A stretch of 64,000 nt of DNA. Origin: Prunus persica (Eukaryota; Streptophyta; Magnoliopsida; Rosales; Rosaceae). Location of the stretch: contig NC_034015.1 in NCBI RefSeq assembly GCF_000346465.2, positions 21,886,462 to 21,950,461 of the forward strand, in the 5' to 3' direction. This document shows, in pieces, positions 1 to 12,209 of the stretch. The notes beneath the pieces were generated by a model that had not been told where the DNA came from, searched no databases, and saw only the letters and a program-made list of their open reading frames with translations. The position numbers and the translations under genes were made by a program. The number at the start of each line of letters is the position of its first letter. Within the stretch, counting starts at the first letter, position 1.

Positions 1-3000
1 GTTCGCTGATGTTGATTTTCCAATGAATGGCAACTGGCCACGTCCAGCAGCATCACCTCGTGGCATTGATCGATTCCTAGGGACCTCCCAATCATCATTA
101 TCTATTCCAGGCATCCCAGGCATCTTCCTTGTTCCTGACATCCCAGGCATTCCAGGCATTCCAGGCATCATACCCCCTAAACCAGTTCGGTTGTTTGGGA
201 AACCCCCAGGACTGGTATTCCCTTGAGCACCAGTAACGTTGTTACGACCACTTCTGATGCTTGCAGCAGCACCCGGACGCAATCCAAGATTTTTCTCTGC
301 CTCCGTATGTATTTCAGAAATGGTTTTGGCTTTTACCTGTAACCAAAGTTCAAAATAAGATGATTAATAGTTAAATAACGCCACCTCTTCACATATATTA
401 CAAGAGTCAAATACTTATGTATTTCAGCATGCCAGTCAAATACATATATTACAACAGCCTACCTCTTCACGTCTGGGAACCCAGTTGTTGGCCCGCAACT
501 CAATTACATCACGAACCATGAACCTCAACCTTGGAGCCAATTGAGGGTTCGTTGTCAGTTCCTTCAATCGGCTGAAGTACAAATCATTTATACGGCGTGA
601 TTTTGGGCTCTCGTCAAGCTGCTTACCAATAGTGTTAAAAAAATGACATATGGCCTCCACATTTTCCTCAGCAGGACAAGTTCTGTTATCAGCTCCTAAA
701 AGTTCCTGTTTCACATAACAAATAACCATGAATAACATATTTAAGAAACGGAGCTCATCAAGAAAGGGCTAGAAAAGAGGGAATACAAGACGAACCGCAA
801 CAATGTGATGTACAATCTTTTCAGGTACCATCTTCTGCTTCAGAAGCTCTCCAATTAAACGAATGTTTCCCAGTGTACGAATCTTGGCCAATCTTTCTTT
901 ATCCCTACGCTCCATCTCTTGTTCAGGGGAAGTCATCTGCCTCACTTCTTCCCTCAATTTGTCAGCACCATCAAAAGCCTCCTGGCAATTATTCAAGAGG
1001 ACACGCTTGAAAGTGATTTCTTTTCCATCTGGCTCATCTGAGGGGAACCGGGGAAGCTTTTCATTAAGATCAGAGCACAGAAGAGCATACATGGGGCAAA
1101 ATGTAGGTTCCAGCACAGCCTTATCAAATATCAGTGAAATAACCCCCTGGAATGCAAAGAAAACTGTGAGTACAGTTGGCCACAGTAACAAAACAGAACC
1201 GAAAGAGAACATTAGAAGGGCATATCAATAAAGAAATCAAAATCACCACCTTTAAGATATCAGCTGAAGTAATGCCAGAGTCAATAAGTTGCCCTTTAAG
1301 GAGATCAAACTTCTCTGGGGTCAGCTTGTTCAGTATCCTACATATATAAACATAAAGCAAGTGGGATTAAACACAATGTTCTGAGGACAACTCAGTCTAC
1401 AGGAAAAAAGATAACCAAACCATGGCAACTTGGGAAGCAAAGGACCCCTAGACAGTCTTTATTGGGAGATAATGACACAGAGTTATTTCAGCATCCGTTA
1501 TCATTTTCCGAGTTGCATGTTTTAATCTCACAATCAAACAGATAACAAAAAGGCTTTCAAGGCTCAAGGTTATCCAGGGAGCAAGCAAATAATGAAGATA
1601 TAATACAATATGATGAACTATCATGATATATTACCCCTTCACAGTCTTCAACACACGGTCCTTATCAGATAGGGTACCCCTTCTAGCTGACCATGGCACC
1701 TCAGCTTTGGTTAGAGCAGGAGCAGGCCCTCCCTGAAATAATGAGAAAACAGTGCCATCAGAAATGAAGCACAGTCGACACTGTCCTTGTATGCAAGTAC
1801 AGTAGGTACACATGCAAAACTGAGACAGATGTTAAATGTACAATTTATCACATGATTAATAAAGTAACAATAAAATCATGCCAAAATACATGTATAATTA
1901 CACTGACCATATTTGAAATCCTAAAACCTTACCCCTTGGTTGGAAGAGTTATGTGTCCTTGCAAATTGAGGTTGATTTGCTTCTTGTTGTCTGTAATCAA
2001 ACCGATTACCAGACTCTTTATTCTCCCGAAGAGTCTCCCAAGATCGTTCCTCTCCAGAAGCAGGAACAGGCGCAGAGCGGCCACGCCAATCCCGACTGTC
2101 GGGCTCAGAATAACGACCTTGAGATTGAGGTGGAGTTGACAGCTGAAGAGGAGAAAAAAAAAAAGTCTTATATAAAGCACCCAATGAATACCATAATATA
2201 ATATGAAGATCAATTAGTTCTGTAAGGCTACATCACTAATCATTATAATCAGCAATAAGAACAAACATGATGAATTGCAATGAAACAAAAGATATTTGAA
2301 ATTGATGATTTTGAACCCCTCCATCAACTTGAGCACTTAAAGCATTGAAATACAAGTTATTAGTTGGACAAATGCTCACATTGGTTTCAGCACGACCCCA
2401 ACTCTGATCTTCACCAAGAAATTCAGCTTCAATTTCTTGTTTTACTTTCAGAATTTCATCAGGGACCTCGACAGCCTATAAAGAAGAGATAAACAATCCG
2501 AAGTTCATTAAAGTTCATTTGAGAATATACAATCTTTTTTAGTTTAAACAAAAAAGTTAAAGAATCATACAATCTTCTGACGATTCATATAAATAAAAAA
2601 TACTACTACTTTTCAAAATCAAGTGCATTAAAAAATGGAATACCTCTCTAAGCTGTAAGATCTGGTCTCTGGTGTACTTCACACGCTCACGACCCTCAAA
2701 CCGTGAGTCCCCAGCCTGTCATGGAAAGAGTTTAGAGAGTTTGACCACATTCAATGGGGCAAAAATGCAAAATAGGAACCACAGCTTAAGAGATTATAAA
2801 TCTCCTTCAACTAAATAATTTCAAATGTAAAGATAATAATCATAATTAAATAGATACCATCTCCCCAAACACACACGAACAGAAGGGAAATTTTTTTTTG
2901 GCAATTTGGCACTTCGTAGGATATTTGGAATGGGTGAAACAAACTAACGATGGCAACACAACTACTAATACCGTGTGTGTGACCCAAAAATATAAATGTA

Positions 3001-3891
3001 CTACCACGATGAATTTATAAATAATCCCAGGCCCCTCTTCAATGAACTTCAGCCTTTAGTGCATACAAACATAAGATCCCTCTTGTAAAATAGCCAACTC
3101 CCAATGATGCACCATGGATGAATGGCTCATTTGACTGTGAACCCCAATGAATCCGATGTCTGTAGGTCCTTTATGGGCAATCTAAGACTCGCTGCTTGCC
3201 CACCTAAAGCCTACATATAGCTGTTCGTCCATGTTTACAGTAGGTACACATACTAAGCGCCCCAACAAGAATTAGGACATTGACAATATTTAAAACACTA
3301 CCTCTTCTTTTTATAAAAACAAAGGTTTCCATCAACTTAACAGTGGTTTTTCAGAGGCGGATGATGCAAAAAACATTAACAGTTTGTTCAAATAACTTTC
3401 AAAATTGGTAGGGAAACATCGAAACCACGTATTAAAGCATTAAAGGACCAATTATGTCAGAGAACCTATCCTTGTTAGCACATAATTCAATCCAAATAAC
3501 AAACGTTATAGCTTTCTTATTATTCACCCAAGTAAGAGAAACCAAAAAAAAAATTACAAATTAAATCGAGAAGCAGAATAACAGCAAAGCAAAGCAACAA
3601 CAAATCACATATCTAGATGGATGCATATATAATACAAATAGGGGCGGGAGAAGGAGACCCAGATCCAAAGAAAGATGTGAGATTTGATAGGTATACCTTG
3701 ATTGAGAAATTAGAGGAAGCACCACCATGGGGACGCAAGAGAGGGAGATCAGAAGAAAAGGAGCCGAAAGCTAAAGAAGACGACGAGGAAGATGGGCCAG
3801 AAGAAGCGGAGGAGTCGAAGCGAGGACCAAGGAGTCTACCACGACCGCCACCAGGTCTCAAGCTCAACACCGTCTGATCACCCTGCTGCAT
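1..3891 (-). CDS. EIF(ISO)4G: Eukaryotic initiation factor isoform 4G (eIFiso4G), 5' part; C-terminus outside window
   Basis: Scaffold of the plant eIFiso4F cap-binding complex; it binds eIFiso4E, eIF4A and eIF3 in the cytoplasm to recruit 40S subunits. I read nine coding exons: 3697-3891, 2644-2715, 2380-2475, 1933-2142, 1635-1732, 1250-1337, 796-1146, 463-705 and 1-336. All have GT-AG borders and join in frame to 563 residues. The N-terminus [19 protein letters not shown] and the [17 protein letters not shown] block are characteristic of eIFiso4G. The MIF4G domain runs from [15 protein letters not shown] through the exon ending PRREE. The last visible exon carries a Gly-Met-Pro rich linker (repeated PGM/PGI). 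The MA3 domain expected downstream lies left of the window. The start is the first ATG of exon 1; the 5' leader contains a long GA/CT microsatellite. Paralogues 1 and 2 of Arabidopsis are not separable here. Confidence 0.93.
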
Positions 3892-3935
3892 ACCTCGATC
3901 TTAATCTCCTGAAAGAATCTCCGCCGTCCGATCAA

Positions 3936-4000
<65 letters not shown>
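3936..4000. repeat. GA/CT microsatellite in the eIFiso4G 5' leader
   Basis: About 32 uninterrupted GA dinucleotides (CT on the transcribed strand), with shorter GA runs at about 4118-4165. It lies 45-110 bases upstream of the eIFiso4G start codon, so it is probably transcribed as leader or sits in the core promoter. CT-rich leaders are common in plant translation-factor genes; a function here is inference. Confidence 0.85.
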
Positions 4001-4001
<1 letters not shown>

Positions 4002-4828
4002 AGAACAACAACGATAGACTCAGCGACACAAGACACTGAATCCTATTGAATTGGATTTATAGAGATAAGGTGATTCCGATTCCGAGTCTGGTTCGGTTTT
4101 TCTCTCTTCTAAAGGGAAAGAGAGAGAGAGAAAAGAGGGGAAGCTCAGAAGAGAGAGAGAGAGGGGTCCGTGGGGCGGTGGAGAGGCTAAAAAACCCTTC
4201 CTTTCCCTGGTGAAGTGAGAGAGAGTGTGTCCGCGTTCGAATTGGATTTCCTTTTTTCTTTTCTTTTTTGTTTCCTCATGATTTTCGGTTTGAGTTTTTT
4301 TTTTTTTTGTTTGGTATGTCGGGTGAGTGTGATTACGTTGTTGTCCACTTGTCGTGTCGTCGGTAGGAGATGAGTTGTGTACACTTTTCTAATCTTCTAA
4401 ATTTGACGAATGTGCCCTTTGCCTTACTCTGACTTCTGTCCAAACTATACTTTCGTTCTTAGAATACTTTGCTTATTTTTTGTATAGCCACCAAAATTAC
4501 GCATAATTCACAAAAATTAAATAAAAACAAATTACTTAACAAAGCTCATACAAAATACAAAAACCATGGTGGTGGTTTTATCTTTATTTTCAAGTATTGA
4601 ATTTCAGGTAGAACAAAAAAACCAAGAACTTTACTGAGAACAAAAAAACTTTTTGTACAAATATAATCACCCTTTCAACGCATTTTCTGTCTAAATTTGT
4701 AATTTTGTCAAAAAATTTATGAGAATACATAAAGGGCTGGCTCATACCCACAAGATCAGACGAGCCCAGTACAACAAACCACAGACGAGCCCAAACACAG
4801 ACAGCCCCGACAACTATGAAAGGCAAAA

Positions 4829-4844
4829 TCTTACAAATTTGAGT
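4829..4844. repeat. Target-site duplication, left copy (LINE)
   Basis: TCTTACAAATTTGAGT directly abuts the poly(T) side of the LINE and is repeated exactly at 5417-5432 on its other side. The flanking bases beyond the 16-mer differ, which defines its length. Confidence 0.88.
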
Positions 4845-5416
4845 GTTTTTTTTTTTTTTTTTTTTTTGGTTTGCGAAAGAAGAACTCATTGATAACAATT
4901 AAGAGGATACAACCATGTCATCGTTTATAATTGATTCCAGTCAGAAGGGAACCTCTTCAATCCAAGTTACCATAGTATTACAATTAAGAGCATGCCTTGC
5001 TAAAAAATGAGCTACTTGGTTACTCCCTCTTGGACTAAAAGAGATAATAACATCTTCAAATTGTTGTAGACTCCTCTTAATATCATCAATAAGATGCCCA
5101 TGACTCTTTCTCGTCCTTCTTTACATCATTTATCACTCCCTGTGAATCAGACTCAATTAAAATAGAAGAAAAGCCAGCATCTCGAGTAAATTTCATCCCG
5201 AAAAGAAACGCCATGATCTCTGCATGTTTAGATGAGGTGGCACTAGCAAGAGGAAGGGCCATAGCTGCCATCACTTCCCCTTTGTCATTTCTAACAACAA
5301 CGCCAATTCTACCCGCACCTGTTTCGAGAATAAAAGCAACATCAACATTCAATTTATATTTACCAACTGGGAGAGGAGACCATTTGGTTGATTTCTCTAC
5401 AATTAATTTAGGTTTC
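4845..5416 (-). mobile_element. 5'-truncated LINE (non-LTR retrotransposon) with RNase H-like remnant
   Basis: On the minus strand this 572-bp insertion ends in a 22-base poly(A) (T-run at 4846-4867). It is flanked by a perfect 16-bp target-site duplication, TCTTACAAATTTGAGT, at 4829-4844 and 5417-5432. It encodes the RNase H-like (RVT_3) tail of plant LINEs: the WSPLPVGKYKLNVDVAF start and the HAEIMAFLFGMKF and ILIESDSQGVI motifs are readable from about 5400 down to 5090. Reading then breaks: a frameshift near 5095 moves the remaining conserved part (SPRGSNQVAHFLARHAL) into another frame, followed by a stop. It is a dead copy, 5'-truncated as usual for target-primed reverse transcription. 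Confidence 0.88.
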
Positions 5417-5432
5417 TCTTACAAATTTGAGT
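5417..5432. repeat. Target-site duplication, right copy (LINE)
   Basis: Second copy of TCTTACAAATTTGAGT, at the 5' (truncated) end of the minus-strand LINE insertion. Confidence 0.88.
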
Positions 5433-6630
5433 TAATTTGCCAAACCACGACCTTTGTTGATATCATATGGCTCAGAATTATAAAAGTTCATAAATTGATT
5501 ATGTTCTTGTATGGGATTTTTTTCTCTTAGATTTATTAGCAATGGTTGAATCGAGTTGGGTATGTCATTTTCAATTCTATGTTGAGTATCTCAATTAAGT
5601 ATTTTTTTCTTATCTTCGCTTTCATACTCGTAATATTCAAATTGGAAATTCTCCATCTCCGCTTTTAAGCTCGGCGCATCGCATAGTTATGAGAGCTGGA
5701 CAACAGTATAGGACCCACAAAAAATGAGGCCTTCTATATCACATTTGAGCCCAAGAGATATAGTAGCAAAAAATGTCTTGACGCTTTTTTTGGCTTTATT
5801 TCTTTACTTTTTATATAGTGGATCTCTTTTACATAAACTAACAAACTTTTTATTTTAAGTTTTGCTAAAACTAAGATAAATATTGAACATAAAAGGCCTC
5901 AATTTTGATTTCTTCCCAAGACCTCTAAAATTAATGGACCGGCTCTATTGGGGAATAGGTTCTCTAAACCACCCCATTATGAAAAAAAAATGAATAAAAA
6001 ATTACTTTGTAGAACGAGAAAAAAGCACTATCAATATGAGCTCAACATATGATATGTATCAATTTAATTTTTATTAACTAAAATCTAGACACTACATTTC
6101 CAAAACATAATCATTAGTATAGAAGTAGCACCATAATTACATATCTTAATAACATATTTATATAAAAATAAATAAATTTTATATATATATTCTAAATGAG
6201 ACCGGTTAGGGTTGGGGATTAGAATACCATCCCACGGCCTCCATACCCTTTTCTAATCCCTTGTGTAGAACCAACTTAGACTATAAACCGGCCCACGTGT
6301 AATCAAACACACCATCAATCTGCCACCTCATCACCAGTCTACCCTTGGTTTTGCCCACGTCGATGCCCCAATTCAGGCCCCACTGATTCTCGAAGGAAAC
6401 CACCGTTCTGATGTCACGACCAAAAAGTTCCTTCCCTTTCCAAACATACCATCCACGCAGGGTCTAATTTCATCGAACAAGACGATGGTACGGAAGTAAT
6501 TTTCGTATAATTGAGGCCCAGCTTCACATCCCAATCTTTCCTTCCCTCCCCGCGTCTAGAACCCAACTCAAACGTTCCAGAACTATCTGGCACAACCTCA
6601 AACGTCCTATATGTTTCTCACCGTCAATCC
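5433..6630. other. Intergenic spacer upstream of HSP70
   Basis: AT-rich and without a convincing ORF. The right part (about 6380-6630) grades into the HSP70 promoter and holds further heat-shock-like inverted GAA/TTC sites, including TTCTCGAA at 6387-6394 and TTCCAGAA at 6575-6582. The rest shows nothing I can name. Confidence 0.6.
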
Positions 6631-6668
6631 GTCACTTTTCTCGAATTATCTCTTACATGACTATAAAT
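6575..6668 (+). promoter_or_regulatory. HSP70 promoter: heat-shock elements and TATA box
   Basis: Two inverted nTTCnnGAAn units, TTCCAGAA (6575-6582) and TTCTCGAA (6638-6645), precede a TATA box TATAAAT at 6662-6668. The second unit lies about 17 bases upstream of the TATA box, the usual place for heat-shock-factor binding in plant HSP70 promoters. Another TTCTCGAA lies at 6387-6394. The implied transcript starts near 6690-6700, giving a leader of about 100 bases. Heat induction is inferred from these sites plus the lack of introns. Confidence 0.7.
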
Positions 6669-6797
6669 TTGGAGTACCTGTACCCATCCCGTCTCACATT
6701 TTGATATCACAAAGCCTTAAAACTTTCCGAGCTTTCGAAACCAGATTTGCTAAAATTTCTTAGAATTCTGTGTAAATTTTGAGCGTCAAGCAGTTCA

Positions 6798-8762
6798 ATG
6801 GCGACCAAGACTGAAGGCAAGGCCATAGGCATCGACCTTGGCACAACCTATAGCTGCGTCGGTGTGTGGCAAAACGACCGCGTTGAGATCATCGCCAACG
6901 ACCAGGGCAACCGCACCACTCCCTCTTACGTGGCCTTCACAGACACCGAGCGGCTCATCGGCGATGCAGCCAAAAACCAAGTGGCCATGAATCCACAGAA
7001 CACCGTCTTCGACGCCAAGCGTCTCATTGGTCGGCGATTCTCCGACCCATCAGTCCAAAGCGACATGAAGCTCTGGCCTTTCAAGGTCATCCCTGGTCCC
7101 GGCGACAAACCCATGATCGTCGTCAGGTACAAAGGCGAAGAAAAGACCTTCTCTGCGGAGGAGATATCTTCCATGGTGCTGACGAAGATGAGGGAGATAG
7201 CTGAGGCTTATTTGGGTCAGACCATAAAGAACGCTGTGGTGACTGTCCCTGCTTATTTCAACGACTCCCAGAGACAGGCTACCAAGGACGCTGGCGCTAT
7301 TTCTGGGCTCAACGTCATGCGAATTATCAACGAGCCCACCGCCGCCGCTATAGCCTATGGGCTGGACAAGAAGGCCTCGAGAAAAGGTGAGCAGAACGTC
7401 CTTATTTTCGATCTCGGCGGAGGCACTTTTGATGTCTCGCTTTTGACTATTGAAGAGGGGATATTTGAGGTGAAGGCCACCGCCGGCGATACTCATCTGG
7501 GTGGTGAAGATTTTGATAATAGAATGGTGAATCACTTTGTGGCCGAGTTCAGGAGGAAGCATAAGAAGGATATCAGTGGAAATGCCAGAGCTTTGAGGAG
7601 GTTGAGGACGGCGTGTGAGAGGGCTAAGAGGACCCTGTCTTCGACCTCTCAGACCACAATTGAGATTGATTCTTTGTACGAAGGGATCGATTTCTATGCG
7701 ACGATTACAAGGGCCAGGTTCGAGGAGTTGAATATGGATTTGTTCAGGAAGTGTATGGAGCCGGTTGAAAAGTGTCTGAGGGATGCTAAGATTGACAAGA
7801 GTCAGGTTCACGACGTGGTTCTGGTTGGTGGGTCGACTAGAATTCCCAAGGTTCAGCAACTTTTGCAGGATTTTTTCAATGGGAAAGAGCTGTGCAAGAG
7901 CATAAACCCTGACGAAGCGGTTGCCTATGGTGCTGCGGTTCAAGCTGCGATCTTGAGCGGCGAAGGAGATGAGAAAGTGCAGGACCTGTTGTTGCTCGAT
8001 GTCACGCCTCTCAGTCTTGGGCTTGAGACTGCTGGTGGTGTTATGACTACTCTCATCCCGAGGAACACAACAATTCCAACCAAGAAGGAGCAGATTTTCT
8101 CTACTTACTCCGATAATCAGCCCGGGGTTTTGATCCAAGTCTACGAAGGAGAGCGCGCCCGAACCAAGGACAACAATTTATTGGGGAAGTTTGAGCTCAC
8201 TGGGATTCCTCCTGCTCCTAGAGGCGTGCCCCAAATCAATGTGTGCTTTGACATTGATGCGAATGGCATTTTGAATGTGTCTGCTGAGGACAAGACTGCT
8301 GGAGTGAAGAACAAGATCACCATCACCAACGACAAGGGAAGGCTGAGCAAGGAAGAAATAGAGAAGATGGTGCAAGATGCAGAGAAGTACAAGGCAGAGG
8401 ACGAGGAGGTGAAGAAGAAAGTGGACGCCAAGAATGCGTTGGAAAACTACGCATATAACATGAGGAACACGGTGAAGGACGACAAGTTTGCAGGGAAACT
8501 GGACCCTGCGGACAAGGAGAAGATCGAGAAGGCAGTGGAGGATGCCATTAATTGGCTGGAGGGGAACCAGTTGGCTGAGGTTGATGAGTTGGAGGATAAG
8601 TTGAAGGAGTTGGAGGGGTTATGCAATCCAATTATTGCGAAGATGTACCAGGGCGGTGGTGGTGCTGGAGGCATGCCGCCTATGGGGGATGATGACATGT
8701 CTGGTGGTGCTTCTACTGGCTCTGCGACTGGACCTGGCCCTAAGATTGAAGAAGTTGATTAA
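6798..8762 (+). CDS. HSP70: Cytosolic heat shock protein 70 (intronless)
   Basis: ATP-dependent chaperone of the cytosol/nucleus, 654 residues in a single exon, the normal length for plant cytosolic Hsp70. All three family signatures are present: IDLGTTYS near residue 12, [14 protein letters not shown] near 203 and [17 protein letters not shown] near 340. The protein ends in a Gly/Met-rich tail and EEVD, the cytosolic tetratricopeptide-binding motif, so it is not an organellar or ER form. The start is the first ATG and [17 protein letters not shown] is typical. Coding GC content is clearly higher than the surroundings. The gene is head-to-head with eIFiso4G. Constitutive Hsc70 genes usually carry an intron near codon 70; its absence and the upstream heat-shock elements suggest an inducible copy. 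Confidence 0.97.
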   Translation: MATKTEGKAIGIDLGTTYSCVGVWQNDRVEIIANDQGNRTTPSYVAFTDTERLIGDAAKNQVAMNPQNTVFDAKRLIGRRFSDPSVQSDMKLWPFKVIPGPGDKPMIVVRYKGEEKTFSAEEISSMVLTKMREIAEAYLGQTIKNAVVTVPAYFNDSQRQATKDAGAISGLNVMRIINEPTAAAIAYGLDKKASRKGEQNVLIFDLGGGTFDVSLLTIEEGIFEVKATAGDTHLGGEDFDNRMVNHFVAEFRRKHKKDISGNARALRRLRTACERAKRTLSSTSQTTIEIDSLYEGIDFYATITRARFEELNMDLFRKCMEPVEKCLRDAKIDKSQVHDVVLVGGSTRIPKVQQLLQDFFNGKELCKSINPDEAVAYGAAVQAAILSGEGDEKVQDLLLLDVTPLSLGLETAGGVMTTLIPRNTTIPTKKEQIFSTYSDNQPGVLIQVYEGERARTKDNNLLGKFELTGIPPAPRGVPQINVCFDIDANGILNVSAEDKTAGVKNKITITNDKGRLSKEEIEKMVQDAEKYKAEDEEVKKKVDAKNALENYAYNMRNTVKDDKFAGKLDPADKEKIEKAVEDAINWLEGNQLAEVDELEDKLKELEGLCNPIIAKMYQGGGGAGGMPPMGDDDMSGGASTGSATGPGPKIEEVD

Positions 8763-9419
8763 GTTGCTTCAAGTGGAGCTCTGTTTTCGTTTTTGTTGTT
8801 CTGTTTTTGGTTAAGCTTGTAAACATGTGTTTTTTGAGTTTTTTTTTTTTTAAAAAAAAAAAAGGTTCCTAAGTAGTGTATGTTTATATGTAATAGTAGG
8901 AGAGTCAGCAACCAATCTAATATAAGAAGTTGTTTTTACTTTTTTGGTTCATAGTGAGACTTGTCTTATCAAAAAATGATAACAACAATGGAGAAGTTTC
9001 ATGTTTGTGCAACCATCGATTCAGCAGCCAGTAGTTTAGTTCATCCTGGGAACCCAAAGAAAAAATGCTTTCAAAATGTCTCTGGCAAATTGGTTGGCAA
9101 TTCACCAAAATAAATTCACAAAAGAACGAAAAAGAAACCATGCCGCATTTGATGCTTGCTTACCTTCAGACTAGAGTGAAATTTAAAATCAAACTAATTG
9201 AATGGCTCCAAAAGTTGAAATGGATGGAAGGTCAGAATCTTGAGCCGGGCCTTATTGAAATGGGCCTGGACAAGCCATGCCCCAATAAGGAACGAAGCCC
9301 ATCGCAGTCCAGTCAACTCGCATTCTTCTTCATCCAATTCAACAGCCTAAAAATTATGGATAAGGAGGAGAAGGAAATTGCTGAAAGCAGTAGCTAGCTG
9401 TTGTTGAGTGTTTTGAGCC
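8763..9419 (+). other. HSP70 3' UTR and short spacer to the IF-3 gene
   Basis: HSP70 3' UTR with a T/A homopolymer tract around 8841-8863, followed by a spacer. Near the IF-3 start there is a TGGGCC (9261-9266) and an inverse GCCCAT (9297-9302), resembling site II elements frequent in promoters of nuclear genes for organellar and ribosomal proteins. No gene seen. Confidence 0.55.
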
Positions 9420-12209
9420 ATGGCTGGGATCACCACCAGCTGCGCATCCAAAGCTATGCTATACCGAACCACATATAAAACGACGCCGTCTCCACTCTCA
9501 CTCTCCTCCGTGGAGTCCAAACTCTTCGGCCTTCGTTTTAATAACTCCTCCAGCTGTTTTGGCTGTCTCTCCTCAACCGTCAGCAGCCCAATAACCGCCC
9601 GTTTCGGCGGTGGGCCGCGTTTTCCCGGCAATGATCCCAGGCGCTCACGGAAGAGCGACTCCGATGAGGACGAGGCCCTTGATGTCTCCTCTATCAGGTT
9701 AATCAATTTATTAGTTTATCAATAATTTATGCATGTGATCAATTTTCGTCAATCGAAATTGAATTTTTGAATTGGTGGTTTGTTTTGAAATAGGTCAGAT
9801 ACCGTGAGGCTAATTGATGCGAAGCAGAACATGGTTTGCGTTTTCTTTTTCTTCTGTTATTTATTTTGTCTTAATTTTTCTTTAATTTATGTTAAACTGC
9901 TCAGTTTGGTTGCTGGTGAATTGTGGGGGGGAAAAAAGGAAAAAAGCATTATCAAAGTCTTGAAGTTGTTTATTGTTGTTCTGCGTAGGTTGGAGTGGTC
10001 TCTAAAAGGGAGGCTATTCGACTGGCTGACGATGCTGATCTTGATTTGGTATACATTTTGCCACTAATTTTTGTTTTTCCTTTTTGTGATTTATCATTTG
10101 AGCTTCTTATTTGAGTTAGAAATGATGCTTTTATAACATGGTTTTGAAGACTAATCTCTTCTGCATTGTTGCAGGTAATATTATCTCCAGAAGCAGATCC
10201 TCCAGTTCTCAGGATAATGGATTACAAGTATGATAGCTTTCATATGATTTTAGAACAAGTCCATAATTCTCTTCATTTCGACTGTTTCCTGTTCTTATTT
10301 GTGATAAATGCTCAAAATGTTCTTATTCAAATCGATCCTCTTACAGTTTTATGTTATTATAATGACGTAATTGAACATAGATAGCAAGAGGTGTAACTAC
10401 TGATGCATTACTGATAAACTGTGTTAGCACATTGACCAGTTTGTTGAGTGGAAATGCAAAATTGGGATCTCAGTGTTTTTCCTATAAATCCTGTTAGCAA
10501 ATTTACAAATGTGTTTACAGGGAACCAATTGCCCTAAGTATATGTTCTTTTCTTTTCAATCAGAGAACGGGTAGACCTAATTATCTATACCTTTTCTTTT
10601 TGTCAGTAAATATAGGTATGAACAACAAAAGAAGAAAAGAGGCCAGCAGAAGAAAAGTGCAGGTGAGTGTCTTCTCTGTCTTGAGACTGTTTCCTTTTTC
10701 TTTCTCATTCATGCATAATCCTCCGATTTGAGAAAGACACTGACTGGAGTCTTGTCTTATATGTTAGCAAGCCGCATGGATTTGAAGGAGCTCAAAATGG
10801 GGTAAAGCACTGAATCATATATATGGTTTTTGGCATTCAGTCTTATTTCAAATCTCAGAATAATAACATGTTTGTTTGACGTGTGAGTTCATTAATGGCT
10901 GATTAAATAGATATTGAAAAAAAAAAGGTTGAATTACATAGATAGTTGCATATATAACTTTTATATTTGAAACAATATTTTCTTTGATAGGCTTGCTATC
11001 TAATTTGTATTAGCACATTGTAGTGTTAATATGGCTTCCACCAAAGAAAATGAGAGTATGTTTGAAGTATGAAGCAAAAGTCGAACTCACTCATAGTTAA
11101 TTTTAAAAAACATCAAACTAAGCACAAAAAAAAAACTTTATCTGTGCTATCATGAGAGGATCTTAAATGGAACTTGGCTGGATTGTTTCCAACAAATAGT
11201 CAACTCAACCGAACAAAGCCTCATTGGCAGCTACTATTTGTCATCTGTCCATGGTGCTTTATGAATAATGTTTTTCAGTGTTAGTTTTCTCAAATTTTTG
11301 CTAGACGTTAAGCAATTGAGTGAATCTTTAGCTGTCAATATCTGACTTGGTACTTTTGTCATGTGACTGGCTCTGGTTGCAATGGTGTTGACTGTTCATA
11401 TTAATTAGAATATGCGAGTGGTAAAACCAGTAACATAAATTAGGTTTTCAGATGTTTATGCGTGTGGCATTTACTTATATGTTCTAAATTCTATTATTTA
11501 ATAAAGGGCCTTGATTCCTAATTTGAACTAGATGCTGTACTTTATTTGTATGTATAAATTTTTTGATAATTATTATTGTCTGTACAGTTACAACATTGAC
11601 CAACATGATTACTCTGTGCGTTTGAGAGCTGCCCAGAAGTTTTTGAAAGATGGTGATAAGGTTGCTTAGATTTCTCAATAATGTCAGGATTTGCCTTCCT
11701 ATATTAAAACTCCCTGTATTGTTCTTATGTTTTTCTGTATTGAATTTTGGTAGGTCAAGGTTATTGTCCACTTGAAAGGCCGTGAAAATGATTTCCGAAA
11801 TATTGCTATTGCACTTATCAAACGCTTCCAGAATGATGTTGGGGAGGTAATGATGCATTTTTGTGTTTAGAATCATGAACAGATAGTAAATACTAAGTGC
11901 TTGTTTTTCAAATGCCTGAAGTTTTTTTTTTGGAGGGGGGTGGAAGGAGTTTACAATCTAGAGCTCCTTTAAGTTCTGGTTATTTTCATTAGGAGTAAGT
12001 CAGCTGTTCAGGTATTTTTTAATCTACAATTGTTTGCTTGTTTCCATGGGTTGCAGCTGGCAACAGAGGAAGCCAAAAGCTTCAGCGACAAGAACATGTT
12101 TATAGTTTTAGTTCCCAACAAGGCTATTCTACAGAAAGCTCAAGAACCACCGCCGAAGAAGAAAGAAAACTCTGCACCTGCAGTGAATGAAATATCAGCT
12201 GGTGTCTGA
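9420..12209 (+). CDS. Translation initiation factor IF-3, chloroplastic (SVR9-like)
   Basis: Bacterial-type IF-3 imported into plastids; it binds the 30S subunit and promotes start-codon fidelity. Nine exons read by eye: 9420-9697, 9794-9833, 9989-10048, 10175-10227, 10607-10662, 10768-10801, 11588-11660, 11754-11846 and 12057-12209, giving 279 residues. Residues 1 to about 90 form a Ser/Thr-rich transit peptide and acidic linker. The IF-3 N domain starts at TVRLIDAKQNMVGVVS with ILSPEADPPVLRIMDY; the C domain contains VRLRAAQKFLKDGDKVKVIVHLKGREND. A short Lys/Pro-rich tail (PPPKKKENSAP) follows. The start is the ATG in GAGCCATGGCTGGG, the first one compatible with a transit peptide. Arabidopsis homologues are SVR9 (At2g24060) and At4g30690, needed for chloroplast development. 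Confidence 0.93.

Noticed and set aside
7050..8138. 362-codon ORF antisense to HSP70
   Set aside because: Long antisense frames opposite HSP70 are a known codon-bias artefact; the product has no domain and the sense gene is certain.
11484..11876. 130-codon minus-strand ORF in the IF-3 gene
   Set aside because: It spans IF-3 exons and introns in antisense and has no independent support.
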